From assembly GCF_032854445.1 (NCBI RefSeq), contig NC_088300.1:47964984-48028983 (forward strand): 64,000 bases of DNA. Reading direction: 5' to 3'. This stretch comes from Liolophura sinensis (Eukaryota; Mollusca; Polyplacophora; Chitonida; Chitonidae). The translations under genes and the position numbers were made by a program. Under the pieces are notes generated by a model that had not been told where the DNA came from, did no database searches, and saw only the letters and a list, made by a program, of their open reading frames with translations. Shown piece after piece: positions 24,551 to 36,360 of this stretch (position 1 is its first letter; every line of letters begins with the position of its first letter).

Positions 24551-25036
24551 AGACAATTCTAAGTTCGAATCCTTTAATAGCTACAGATAAAAATAGTCTC
24601 ACTAAACCATATGTTATCTTTGAAAATGTTACGCAATTAATTTTGCTTACATTTACCATAACATGAACATCTGAAAAAAAACTCTTAAGTATACGACGAT
24701 GAAGAAAACTGGGAAGTTGATCTTCTGTGAGCTTAAGAGGCTCCTAAAGAAAAGATCGAGTGTGATTTGTGCCGCCGGAATCGTGCAGGACTGCTGACAA
24801 TTCTGACAAGTCATAGGATATTGGTAGGCGTTTTCTTACCTTTATCCACAAACTATTTGAACTCGAAACTCCCCGATTGTCATTTAAGCTTGAATAGTAA
24901 TTATGGCATCTGTAAAGAAACGGCAAAATGAGTGCAAATAACCAGCGAAAAAATTCACAATAGCCCCGATGTGGATTTCATCTTTTATTGCAGGCCTTTC
25001 CTTAAGTGAATGGCTTATGGGATGTCAAGAATTCCA
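24551..25036. other. Intergenic, nothing recognised
   Basis: No supported feature between the SINE and the ACAG microsatellite. Confidence 0.4.
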
Positions 25037-25262
25037 CTGACTGACCGTCAGAAAGACCATCTGACAGACCGACAGATCGACAGAAAGCCAGACAGGCATG
25101 CAGGCATACAGACGCATGACAGCCAGACGGACAGACAGAGAGACAGACAAACATGCAAACAGACAGACAGACAGATAGGCACACAGACGGACAGACAGAT
25201 AAACATGCAGACAGACAGACAAACATGCATACAGACAGACAAACATGCAGACAGACAGACTT
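25037..25262 (+). repeat. (ACAG)n microsatellite, about 225 bp, imperfect
   Basis: GACAGACAGACA-type repeats carry interspersed variants such as AAACATGCAGAC. Four overlapping open frames rich in Cys-Leu-Ser-Val (minus) or Thr-Asp-Arg-Gln (plus) arise from it and are not genes. Confidence 0.9.
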
Positions 25263-25937
25263 ATATAGTTAATTATTACAGAAATACAAAGCAGATTCTA
25301 ACCTTCTTTATTACTTTGTATTACTTCGTGTAAAAATTGTAAATGACACCGTGCCTTTATCAGAACGTAACAAGTCATACACAGCTGTCCAAACACCATG
25401 CACCTAATTATATAATAGGCCTAAATGTTTAATTGGAATTGTTTCACTTGGGCAGTTTTCGAGGTCTTTGTTGAATATAGCCAGTGACTTTCATATGTAT
25501 TCATGCTCGCTTTATTATCCTCACAGTGCAGAACAAGGAATGTTGTATATTTCTGAACGCATTCTTTGTTGGGCGTAGTATGTCAAACATTTCGTCTAAC
25601 AAAAAAACAGTTGACTCAATGCAGATACACAAACTAAACAGCTGTCTTCTGTCTCATCCACTGAAGAGGTTAACTATAAAAAAATCCACACAAAAGATTT
25701 ACACTTTTGCTCGCAAGTGTAGGCCTGTATGAATTCTTTAAAAACAAGCCTGATACAGCTACAGGCATTATCCCCCTGGGTTGTTTTTGCCACATACCAT
25801 TACATCATCTATTAAGTGTTCAGTTAATTTTTGTCCAATAGTCTCAATTTAAATTCATATTTTAATTTTGCGTTCTCCACGAAAATTGCCTTAGGTCCTT
25901 CTACATTAACTTATAACATTATATCGGTGCCCATATT
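25263..25937. other. Intergenic, nothing recognised
   Basis: The open frame at 25484-25732 shows no known motif. Confidence 0.4.
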
Positions 25938-25945
25938 TATAAAAG

Positions 25946-25982
25946 AGTACGGCGTTAAAAATCAGTCAAATAAATAAATATA
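25946..25982 (+). mobile_element. Tail-only SINE family A insertion (37 bp) with 8-bp target duplication
   Basis: AGTACGGCGTTAAAAATCAG plus AAAT repeats is the last 37 bp of the family. TATAAAAG flanks it at 25938-25945 and 25983-25990. Confidence 0.6.
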
Positions 25983-26211
25983 TATAAAAGCTTAGTGTTC
26001 TAACAAACGTGAGTAAAAGTTGTGTAGTGTGCATGATGTGTCATATAAAACACATTAAATTCTTTCTCTTATGTAGTTACTGATATTTTTTTATCTTTTT
26101 TTTCTGTCTTTATTGCATGAAAATATTTCATTTTCTGACGAATAAAGATAGAATTATATGGATATTTTTCTTGTAGAAATACGAAATATGTCCTTGCTTT
26201 GATGACCATGA

Positions 26212-26361
26212 CCATAAAGCTTTGAATGTGAAGTGGGCGTTTATTTTTAATGTCATTACTGGGTGTGAAGGGGGTGTTTATTTTAAATGTCATGAATGAA
26301 TGTGAAGTGGATGTTTATTCTAAATGTAATTACTGAATGTAAAGTGGGTGTTTATTTCATA
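26212..26361 (+). repeat. Tandem repeat, exact 37-bp period, about 4 copies
   Basis: GT(G/A)AAGTGG(G/A)(C/T)GTTTATT recurs at 26228, 26265, 26302 and 26339. Substitutions accumulate but the spacing is constant. Confidence 0.85.
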
Positions 26362-26612
26362 GTCTATTTCATTTAGAGAGTCGCCTATATTTAGGTGTCT
26401 GTAAAATCATTTAAATTCGCTATCAAAATTGTCTTAGCCAGTGACACGTATAACAACCCATTGACACGTTGAACATCCATATTATTACAAGGAAAATGCA
26501 GTTAGAAAACTTGATGCTGTTGTTATTGCTATTAGTTTTACTATTTTACTGTCCTTGTCGCCTTCATCGTAACCCTCACTAATATCATCTTAAGGATCAT
26601 CATCTTCCTTTT

Positions 26613-26779
26613 TATGCTGGCTTCCTCTCCGGTCGCACGTAGGAAGGTCTTCCAGCAACCTGCGGATGGTAGTGGGTTTCTTCCGGGCTATGTCCGGTTT
26701 CCTCCCACAATAATGGTGAAATATTAGTATATACGTACGGCTTACGTATATACATACGTACACAAATAAATAAATAATT
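26613..26779 (+). mobile_element. SINE family A, 5'-truncated with a rearranged 3' end
   Basis: It begins ATGCTGGCTTCCTCTCCGG and keeps CAACCTGCGGATGG and CCGGTTTCCTCCCACA. Before the AAAT tail, an inserted palindromic stretch (GTATATACGTACGG..CGTATATACATACG) replaces the usual tail module. ATCATCATC occurs on both sides but is not adjacent to the element ends. Confidence 0.75.
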
Positions 26780-27129
26780 ACACAAAATCATCATCGTCGC
26801 TTTTAATTATTGATAATGAAACTTTTGATACATCCAAAGGCACAACGAAACCGAAATTAAAAAAAGATGGTGAAAGTATCCCATTATAACGAGGAAAGCA
26901 GGGTAAAACTGACAGATCAAATGCCTGAGAATGCGAGAAGAGCTCGAGGAGGAAGTTTCTATTGCGGTTTACCAGCGCAACCCACGTGTTGGGATAATAC
27001 GACATATGGAACTACTGGTTGCAATGTGTACCAATTGGACGAGCTAGAATCTGATAACGTTAAACACATCCTGATGATATATACTGTGTATAGTTGTGGG
27101 TGAGAACAGAAGGTCATTGTGACAAACTA
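26780..27129. other. Intergenic; unrecognised 78-codon open frame
   Basis: An open frame at 26867-27103 (starting MVKVSHYNEE) has balanced amino-acid composition unlike the repeat-derived frames, but I recognise no domain. No clear splice sites or poly-A signal mark it as an exon. Confidence 0.3.
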
Positions 27130-27260
27130 GTTACCCAATGAAAGTGCTGGTTTCAACGTGTTACCCAATGATAGTGCTAATTACTTACAGCGTGTCATCC
27201 ACTGAAAGTGTTCATTGTATGCATGCAGAGTGTTAGCCAATGTAATCGCTAATTGCATCA
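27130..27260 (+). repeat. Degenerate tandem repeat, about 30-38 bp unit, about 4 copies
   Basis: GTTACCCAATGAAAGTGCT and variants recur four times before decaying (GTTAGCCAATGTAATCGCT). Confidence 0.6.
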
Positions 27261-27559
27261 GGTAGAGACACTTCTCGATGGTGTAAAGGTCAAGCGACAC
27301 CAGGTAAATTAGGTACAAATATATACAGTGTTGAAATCTGTAAATGTCTCATAAGCATGATACATGTAAAACATGTGGAATTTTCCTGATTGTACATACA
27401 CCTATAGATATTTTCACATATTATAAATGACTGCAACAAGTCCATAATATGAACAAAACAACTTTTACAGACGCAAAAATGAAGCAATAAACTGGAATTA
27501 TGCAACCATCGAACTTAACACAATGTATAATTGAAATAAATTTTGGAAACAGCACTGGA

Positions 27560-28245
<686 letters not shown>

Positions 28246-29480
28246 CAAAACCCTAAATTATACCTTTAGTTTGTGGCTTTCCCTAAAAGTGTCATACCGT
28301 CTTGTAAGCTGAGAGGGAGCGCATAAAGCGTTTTTACTAGCATGATTGGACGAAAAGTGTAGCCAGTATATAAAAACAACAGACACTTGGCGTTTGTGAT
28401 ATGACAAAGATGTGTGACGTTTACAGTAGGCGAGTGTTAAAAACTAAACGTATACATGTAGAAGTGTTTGGTTCTGCTCTTTGGTTTGGCAGCAAATCAC
28501 ACAAGATCAAAATGATCTCATACTTTACAGTTTCACTGCTTACTTGAATAAGTTTTATCAAGAACGAATGTTTCAGTTATCCCTGAAAAAAGATAAGGTC
28601 AAAACAAGTATATGATGAAAACAGACGTTAGATTGACATCTGTTTTATCCTGTTATGCCTCAAATAACGCCTAAATGGCGTGGTAAAACGCCGAACAGAT
28701 AAATAAATCCTTATCCATAAGCATAAATGGTCCCGGCGAATGAATAGCAGGCTTGCTCGTGGCGTATAAAGGGTTGCATGCATATATCTGAACGACCGTG
28801 GTCCAGAAACCCTGACATTGTTAAGGTGGAAAGTCCCACGGAAGTTGAGTTGAATGAGGAAGAAGGAAACCTGAGATAATTCACTTAAGAGTATTTATGT
28901 CTGTGAGTCTTTAAATAATTCAATGTTTAGTTGTCGTTGTATCACATAGTGAGGTCTTTATAGTATTATTGTTCATTCAGATAAAAAAAGACGAAAAAAA
29001 CGGCAAAACGGGAAGTACGGAGGGACTCTAGTTTCCCGCAGCTGTTTTACATACAAAGACTTTAATAATGTATACCAAGTATACGTATGTTAATGAAAAA
29101 TAGTTTGGGTCGACAGACAAAGAGTTAAGAGGACTGTTGTGGGTAACATATTGTGTAAAGATTTTTAATTCAATCTGTGGTTTCTTCTGATTGGTTGACA
29201 ATTAAATCTGAGATATGCTGAAAGCACTTTCTTGTAACGTGTACTGATTAAAATAGAATTGAAACACTATGATCGACTATTGAGAATCGAATGCACATCG
29301 GATGGGTTATATTAGGTCAACGACCATATAGTGTCCATAAAATGTGTGTTAATGTTACGGCGGTGGTGGTGGTAATGCTGGTGGTGGTGGCAGTGGAACT
29401 GAGTTAGATGCTTGCCCTTCAATGGAACGGACACACGGTGTTTTGGTTCAATCCCAATCTCGGGCAGGGAATTTTTATTT
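28246..29480. other. Intergenic with a SINE tail fragment and a (GGT)n run
   Basis: A family A-like tail (GTGGTAAAACGCCGAACAG plus AAAT) lies at 28675-28708, and an imperfect (GGT)n lies at 29358-29396. No gene was recognised. Confidence 0.45.
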
Positions 29481-30330
29481 TCCCTACCTCCCATTCTCGG
29501 ACGACACCTCCGCTATCCGAACACATATCCCACCCTTGGCAATATCACTTTTATATCAGCCGGCAATATGTCCCTCACTATAGACAATGGTATTTCTCAG
29601 ATCAGCCTTTAGTATTTCCCACCCTAGGCAATGTCACTTTTCATATATAATGGTATTTTTAGCCATCCTATAGATAATGGTATTTTTCAGATCATACTCT
29701 AGTATATCCCACATTACAAAATTGTATTTTGTGTAAACTACACAATGTTATTCTTCAAATCATTCTGCAGATTATCCGATCCTACACAACAGTATTTTTC
29801 AGATCAGCCTGTAGAGTATCCCACCCTTGGCAATGGTGTTTGTCAAATCAATCTGCAGCGTATATTTTTCAGATCTGTCTGTAGAGTTTCCCACCCTACA
29901 CAACAGTATTTTTCAGATCAGCCTGTAGAGTATCCCACCCTTGGCAATGGTGTTTGTCAGATCAATCTGCAGCGTATATTTTTCAGATCTGTCTGTAGAG
30001 TTTCCCACCCTACACAATGGTATTTTTCAGATCAGCCTTTAGAGTACCCCATCCTAGGCAATGGTATTTTTCAGATCAGCCTTTACAGTATCCCACCCCA
30101 CACAACGATATTTTTTAGATCAGCCTGTACAGTATCCCACCCTACATAATGGTATCTTTCAGATCAGCCTGTACAGTATCCCACCCTACACAGTGGTATT
30201 TTTCCGATCAGTCTGCAGAGTATACCACCCTTCACACTGGTATTTTACAGATCAGTGTTTACACTATCCCATCCTACACAGTGGTATTTTTCAGATCAGT
30301 CTGTACAGTATATCGCCCAAGACAAAGGTA
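29481..30330 (+). repeat. Minisatellite, about 44-45 bp unit with a 114-bp higher-order repeat
   Basis: Units share GTATTTTTCAGATCAGCCTG and AGTATCCCACCCTA. A 114-bp block made of two whole units and one truncated to 25 bp is duplicated in register (29790 and 29904). Open frames across it (for example 29745-30149 and 30061-30561) change frame with the unit length and show no domain. Confidence 0.9.
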
Positions 30331-31770
30331 TTTGGAGGAATACCCGAGAGCGTATGGTTATGTAGGCAAACTTACAACATACGTTTTGTGTTCCCAGCAA
30401 ACCATTTGAAGCAAACGCAAAACAGTTTTAGAAATGAAACTTGGCAGAATTTGTCTGTTGAGAGCCTATGCATATTCACACACGATGGCCACGAGCACCA
30501 GTTGAGAAGAAATGACAATACTGTTTGTAGCAAGGGCCTAGTTCACTGTGCCATAAGATGAGTTAGGTCAGTGCAGATGAACCATAATTACAGCTACCAG
30601 GAAATCCCCACGGTCACAGTACCAGCCTTAACGGTTGACCGAGCAATTTTCATAATAGTCAGAACACATGAAGAAAGTTAATGAGTCTGTAAAATTAGAA
30701 ATTAATACGCTTCTGGTAAACTCAATATTAAGCATTTTGTTCAGGTTGCTGTTGTTGTTTGTTGTATTTATTTTAAATGTACATCCGTATGTCAAACACG
30801 AAGCCCCAGAGGCCATTATATAAGGTATGAAACAAAACAAACAAGGAAGCGAAATGATTTTTGAGATGTATTCTGTAGATCTTATTTCTGGTATATATAT
30901 CAAGTTTTGCAGACCTAAATAAAATGTAATACTGCTATAAAGACCATTATGTAATTTCTCGAGGAGAAAGTAAAAATTTCTAGAGCGCCGTAAAACACCA
31001 ATCAAATAAATAAATAAACGTCGTATATTGTGCTGAATACAAAGGACTACATCGACGACGGGATTGTAGTTGCAAGTATGGTAGTTGATTTGAAGACGTC
31101 GATCAGGTTTATGGAGATGTTGGAAATCAGTGTGACTAAGGAGATTCACCATCCTTCACCATGGTACCTGACAAACCTCCAAACTTAAATCCGAAAATGA
31201 AGCAGCGAAAGCTGGATTAGAACACGCGACCTCATTGATAGTATTCTCGAGATGCAGTCGCAGTCTGCCAGTGACTTTTCCCGACTCTTCATTACAAAGT
31301 TTCGGCGTAAACAGTGCGCTCCGATCGGAATCTCGCGTTGTCGCCCTTTCTAACATTCGTTTTCGTTAAAATCTATCTTCCTCGGACAGTTCCCCACTGA
31401 AAACGTCAATCTACGACACAATGCTTATGGTCACTATATTGACCAAAAAGATGAAGTGTTTGACGCATGGTTTATATTTCAGCTTCCCTCTGACTGTATT
31501 GGAAAAGCTGCGGGACAATGTGGTTTTCAGTGCTTACTTCTATGTTTTCGCTTCCCCGTGGCTTTGCAGAGGAAAGGATGTGCCAAAGAGGTTTTTAGTC
31601 ATTTGGCGACATTATCGACAAGGTAAAAACATATATGTATCTTGCGGCTTCGTCGTAGCTCATGTGAAACTTGAGCTTAAAAATTGACTGCAGAATTGTC
31701 GTAGCATCTTATGACTTGACTCTACGCGCAGCGAAACGGTTTACACATGAGCGACCAAAGTCACACAAGG
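30331..31770. other. Intergenic, with a SINE tail and a SINE-like remnant
   Basis: GCGCCGTAAAACACCAATCA plus AAAT at 30984-31019 is a family A tail on plus. GAAAGCTGGATTAGAACAC..CGACCTC at 31200-31235 resembles a decayed tRNA-like head shared with 15.9 kb. Open frames at 30628-31152 minus and 31421-31687 plus have no known domain. Confidence 0.4.
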
Positions 31771-31962
31771 ATTGTTTACATCTGGAAGTATGCTGCAGCT
31801 ACACGTGAGTGGTGTTCCGGAAAACAAATACAACAGTCACACAACGATTGTTTACATCTGGAAGTGGGTTGCGGCTACACGTGAATGGTGTTCCGGAAAA
31901 CAAATACAACAGTCACACAACGATCGTTTACATCTGGAAGCATGTTGCGGCTGTACGTGAAA
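31760..31962 (+). repeat. Tandem repeat, exact 76-bp period, about 2.6 copies
   Basis: TTTACATCTGGAAG recurs with starts offset by exactly 76 bp (unit starts 31771, 31847, 31923). The first two copies are nearly identical over GTGTTCCGGAAAACAAATAC, so the duplication is recent. Confidence 0.9.
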
Positions 31963-32539
31963 CTTAAATGACACTCTACTTCATATTTCTGTTTATGAGA
32001 AATGCAAGACATGCAAAGTCCACCTCTAATGGGTAGATATAGTTGTATAGATTATTTGTAAAAATGCCAGCTCCTCTAGAAGTGCAGCCTGGTTTGTGTT
32101 ACTTATGATGTTTTATCTCCATGGAGACTGTATCACTGACGATGAAGCATAATGACAGCGTCACGTGCCACCAACTCCACCGAGACAAACTGTAACGGCC
32201 ACATGCCAAATTTTTCTTTGGTGCCAGTAGAAAAACAATACACAAGTACCATGCCATTCTGTGATCTCTGGCCTTCACATCCGTCGTGGACGCTTCCCAT
32301 TCAAAGCAATCTTTGTCTTGGGGGGTCCATCTGGATGAGTTTTGCGAGTGTGGCACGGTAGAACACACAATGTTTGCTACATGAGCTACAATTTCTGCAG
32401 CTTTGAACAAAAAAGACATGCATGATACAACGGCGTCTGTTCATGATACAAGTTACTAAATTTGTGCCAAAAACAAGCGGATAAATAGACGTACACAAAA
32501 TACAATATACAAATACAATACACACCGGACACAAGTCAA
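31963..32539. other. Intergenic, nothing recognised
   Basis: Overlapping open frames on both strands (32099-32419 minus, 32152-32361 plus) show no known motif. Confidence 0.35.
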
Positions 32540-33320
32540 TATATTCCTGTTAATATATGCAGCATACCTGGCACACAATAGCATTCACACCGCACGCAAT
32601 CAATACATGTATGCTACAAAATCCAAGCTACATGGTATACAAGCCAATTTATGCCTGTGACACAATATGCATGCACGTCCGTTATAAATGCAACATACAT
32701 GGCATGTATGATTGGGGTTTTACGTCAAGGTACACGGTACACAAGCCAATAACGTCTGTTACAAAAAAGGCCACGCAGAAGGTAGACAAGCAATATATGT
32801 TGGTGATGCAATCGACGTACACTGTAAATACACCAGTGTGTGTCTGCAATGCAACACGCAGTACAAGGTCGAGTGTACACAATCCAATAAATATACAAAC
32901 TGCATAAGCTAATATATACCTGTAATAACATGCAAAGTGCGCTGTACACAAACCAATGCATAGTACACAAGTAGTGTTACTCCGAAAAACGAAAGTTTCA
33001 TTTTGACTCAGTATTTCAGCATTTTAGAAAGCTGTACTAAAAATGCTGAAACATCAAATGAGTCAAAATGAAGTCACACAACGCTTTCCAAATGACACTA
33101 CTTTTACATGAAATCTATCAGTGTATCTACTGGATTTTCAACTTACACGGTGCACATGTCAATATATGTATGTGACTCAGTACAACGTACACATTGCGCA
33201 AACCAAGGTATCTGCGACACAATACAATGTACATGGTACATACGCTAATATATGTTTGTGACACAATTACACGTAAAATGTTACGTGTGACAAAATGCAT
33301 CGTACACCAACACAAGACGA
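32540..33320 (+). repeat. Degenerate tandem repeat, roughly 50-bp unit, interrupted by a fold-back element
   Basis: Blocks such as ACACAAGCCAATATATG, CCTGTGACACAATA and CAACATACATGG recur through the region with strong divergence. A fold-back element interrupts it at 32970-33102. Small open frames in all directions (for example 32557-32907, 33194-33583) follow the repeat. Confidence 0.6.
32970..33102. mobile_element. Fold-back / MITE-like element, 133 bp
   Basis: The ends AGTAGTGT and ACACTACT are inverted, as are TTCATTTTGACTCA and TTTCAGCATTTT with their partners inside the right half. The arms span most of the element around a loop of about 15 nt. No target-site duplication is obvious. 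Confidence 0.7.
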
Positions 33321-33611
33321 TAAAATGCTTGTTAAACTATATAAACTGTATACTGCAACATTTGATACAAAATCGGATCAACAGCCCTCTAATATTACAA
33401 TTGTACAGCTTTCATACGTCATACACAAGCTCAAAAATGAATCTTTTATATACACGTAATGAACATAGCTCATGCATGATGCACAAGCCTATGAATGATT
33501 ACCTCATACTGATATATTGTGCACTGTTCATATATAATACACCTACATCTCGGGTACACTTTACACATTATAATTATAATTAGTCATTATAATGGCTTTC
33601 ACAATGTGTGA

Positions 33612-33769
33612 GGCCGTAAGTGGGAAGGTCTGGCCGCAACCTGCGGATGGTCGTGGGTTTCCCCCGGGCTGTGCCCGGTTTCCACCCACCATAATGCTGG
33701 CCGTCGTCGTATAAGTGAAATATTCTTGAGTACGGCGTAAAACACCAGTCAAATAAATAAATAAATAAA
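33612..33769 (+). mobile_element. SINE family A, 5'-truncated, with 12-bp target duplication
   Basis: The body and tail are close to the family consensus (CAACCTGCGGATGGTCG, GGTTTCCACCCACC, GAGTACGGCGTAAAACACC) but the tRNA head is absent. CACAATGTGTGA flanks it exactly at 33600-33611 and 33770-33781, showing that truncation happened during insertion. Confidence 0.9.
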
Positions 33770-33781
33770 CACAATGTGTGA

Positions 33782-36360
33782 CGTACCAGTAAGATGCACA
33801 GTAGATGAATTACTTTCTCTTTCAATTTAACATTTACATCTATGATCCACACAGCCATAAACCACAGTTCATTACAACATAATCCCTATGCTCATGTGTG
33901 ATGGGCATTTAAACTTTAAACATATCAAAATGTATACTATATAATCTGATTAAGACGCGTCATTAATGCACAGTAACACTCATGGTACGATTACAAACTA
34001 GGGAATTACGTTCATGTTCACAGTTTGCCTTTTCAGAAGTATTAAGTGAATTTAAATGTCAGCTATGTTATTCGCCCATTATATTTTTTATTTATGGATT
34101 GCTGTGTAACGCCATACCCAAAAATGCATTTGCTTCATTCAACCGGATTAAACTCCTGAACTCAGGTACCTGAAAAACTATCTGACTTCAAGCCGCTGCT
34201 AAATGGAAAGCGTTGGGTTTGAGACTGTGGCCTCGTTGGCCAAACGCCTGTCATCGAGCCAGCACTTTACCTGCCTGATCCAGATATTCCTGATACATAT
34301 GGTCTGTGATACAAGCCCATACGAAAGCCACCCAGGCATCATAGGCCCATAGCTAAGACAGTGATAACACATTTAGTTGTAAATTGTCGTGACCACTAAT
34401 GCGTCCCCAATGTCCCGCAAAACGTGATTCACCAGATTTGAAAATTATTAACGTTGGAAAACAATGTTATCTTCAGGAATTCAAAGCACATGTCATATTA
34501 TAGCGGTATGAACTTTATTTACATTCACCCATTTTGTATACATGAGAAATTCAACAAAATGCTGGAGATCATGTATAAAGTATGTCAAAAAATGCGTGTC
34601 CAAAAACTGTCATGCACGCAACAACGGTCGCAGTCTTGCATTCATTTGCCACCGACGTCTAAGGCAACGCGGCTCTGTTCATGGATTTTCTGTATCACAT
34701 GTACACACCCTAGTTTGTTTGACGGCGTCTTTTTGCTCTTATTGCGAGAAAAATGTGTCAATCCCCAAGTGAATTAGTGTTGGTTTTGATAGCATTAGGT
34801 GAGCCAGAATAAAGGAATATGTAATCTGAGCAATGAATGTCCAAGGTCATACGAGCATCCGCTGCGTAGAATGTGGTGGCAAAAATAACTTGCTCTCTCT
34901 CTCTCTCTCTCTCTCTCTGTCTATGCTGATCTCAGAAGGTCAGCCACACATCACCAGTGGATTCCAATCGATCGATGACGTCACCTGCTACTTTAATCCC
35001 TCAAACATCATGGTGCTACCTACATATGACACGTTCAATCACATCATAAATACTGGTTACCCAAGATTAAGTACAGTTCAATGAAACGATTTCATCATAT
35101 CATCTGTCTCATCTCGCACATTACCCATTGTTGTAAGTGAACTCTGAAATAAAATCCAAACAAGTGCAGGTTTCACAACCCTGATTTGTTCTCTGATTTG
35201 TATAACGTAGGAATGCTGATTTTTAGGTGTCTTAGTGCGCAAGGTGTATATACACGTCTGTACGTCTTCGGGCGCCATGCTCTTATTAACACATGACTCA
35301 ATCGCAATTCAATAAGCTGTTCTAGGTCTCATCTGGGCACCCGCCTGCGTTCATTAGTCCACGTCTCATCCAATCAGACACAGGCTGCCCTGGATAGAGA
35401 TTTACAGCGGGGAACCCCCCATCTTGTGTAGCTCTGCGTTCGTGACCTTGATCATGTGCGTGTATTGATTTTCGTGATCGCTGATTCGATTACTACGTTA
35501 GGTTTATAAACCTATGTTTACTTAAGTTAACTGTTCTGGTTTATGGCATCACCGTTGTCATAAGAAATCAGTAACCTGGTCAATGAGATTGTTACTCGTG
35601 GTCTCTTGAGCAATGATCTTCTGACAGCCGTCAGCTGACCTACATTTTGGAGAGGGTTATGTATTCACGCGTAGCCTTGCAAGCTCAGTAGGTGAACTTT
35701 TACATAACTGCTCGAGCATGTTTATATATTTTATAATGTAAAAAGTCTACCCACCTATATGCATACGATCGACTATTTTTGTTTTAATATAAAGAAAGTG
35801 GCAATGTTAACACGACTTCATTTGAGAATAACCTTGTGCTGTACGAACAACCTTACGTTTCACTGACAGGTTGTTGACACGTACTATATGTAGATTGGCG
35901 AAGAATGTTACATGTGTGTCAAAAGGTATCCACCTACGTTCGAACCCGGGTCTGGTCGATTTTGTTTAGCAATGTACATCGGGAGAATTTGGCAACTGCT
36001 TGTTTTCTTGTAGACTAAATAAAGCTTTCCCAGTTATAGCTCTGTGGTAAAAGGCATTTAAATATCTGGTAAAGAGATTAAAACGTGCACTTTTGTTTAT
36101 ATACAGCTTGTATGGCTCGCGACACTTAAATAATGTACTGCCTCTTATTCAGAAGTTCGTTGTTGTATTCAGTAATGGATTCTTTGGTGTTGTCACCAAG
36201 AGAGCCATTTCAGTAGGTCTATATATGCCATTAAACAGCCCGTAATGTACAGAAGCCTTGTGAGTCGCTTACAGCGCTAATGCGCAACAACAGGAAGGGT
36301 AGAGAATCTCGAAACTTCCTTCTCCGACGCTGCTGGACTTTACCATTTGAAAAACACGTT
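33782..36360. other. Intergenic; one (CT)n and a diverged SINE-like segment
   Basis: A (CT)n tract of about 26 bp lies at 34893-34918. A segment at 34085-34270 (GGATTGCTGTGTAACGCC and later GGCCTCGTTGGCC) may be an old minus-strand SINE. Overlapping open frames at 34454-34777 are not recognised. No gene could be supported. Confidence 0.4.

Noticed and set aside
25002-25333. Cys/Ser/Val-rich frames as secreted cysteine-rich peptides
   Set aside because: They are translations of an (ACAG)n microsatellite in several frames and both strands.
30628-31152. 174-codon minus-strand frame as a gene
   Set aside because: It spans a SINE tail on the opposite strand, has no known domain, and lacks splice or poly-A support.
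34454-34777. Overlapping 107- and 76-codon frames as an exon
   Set aside because: Two frames are open over the same DNA with no recognisable motif and no convincing splice sites.
35935-35965. tRNA gene around CGTTCGAACCCGGG
   Set aside because: An isolated B-box-like word without the rest of a tRNA.
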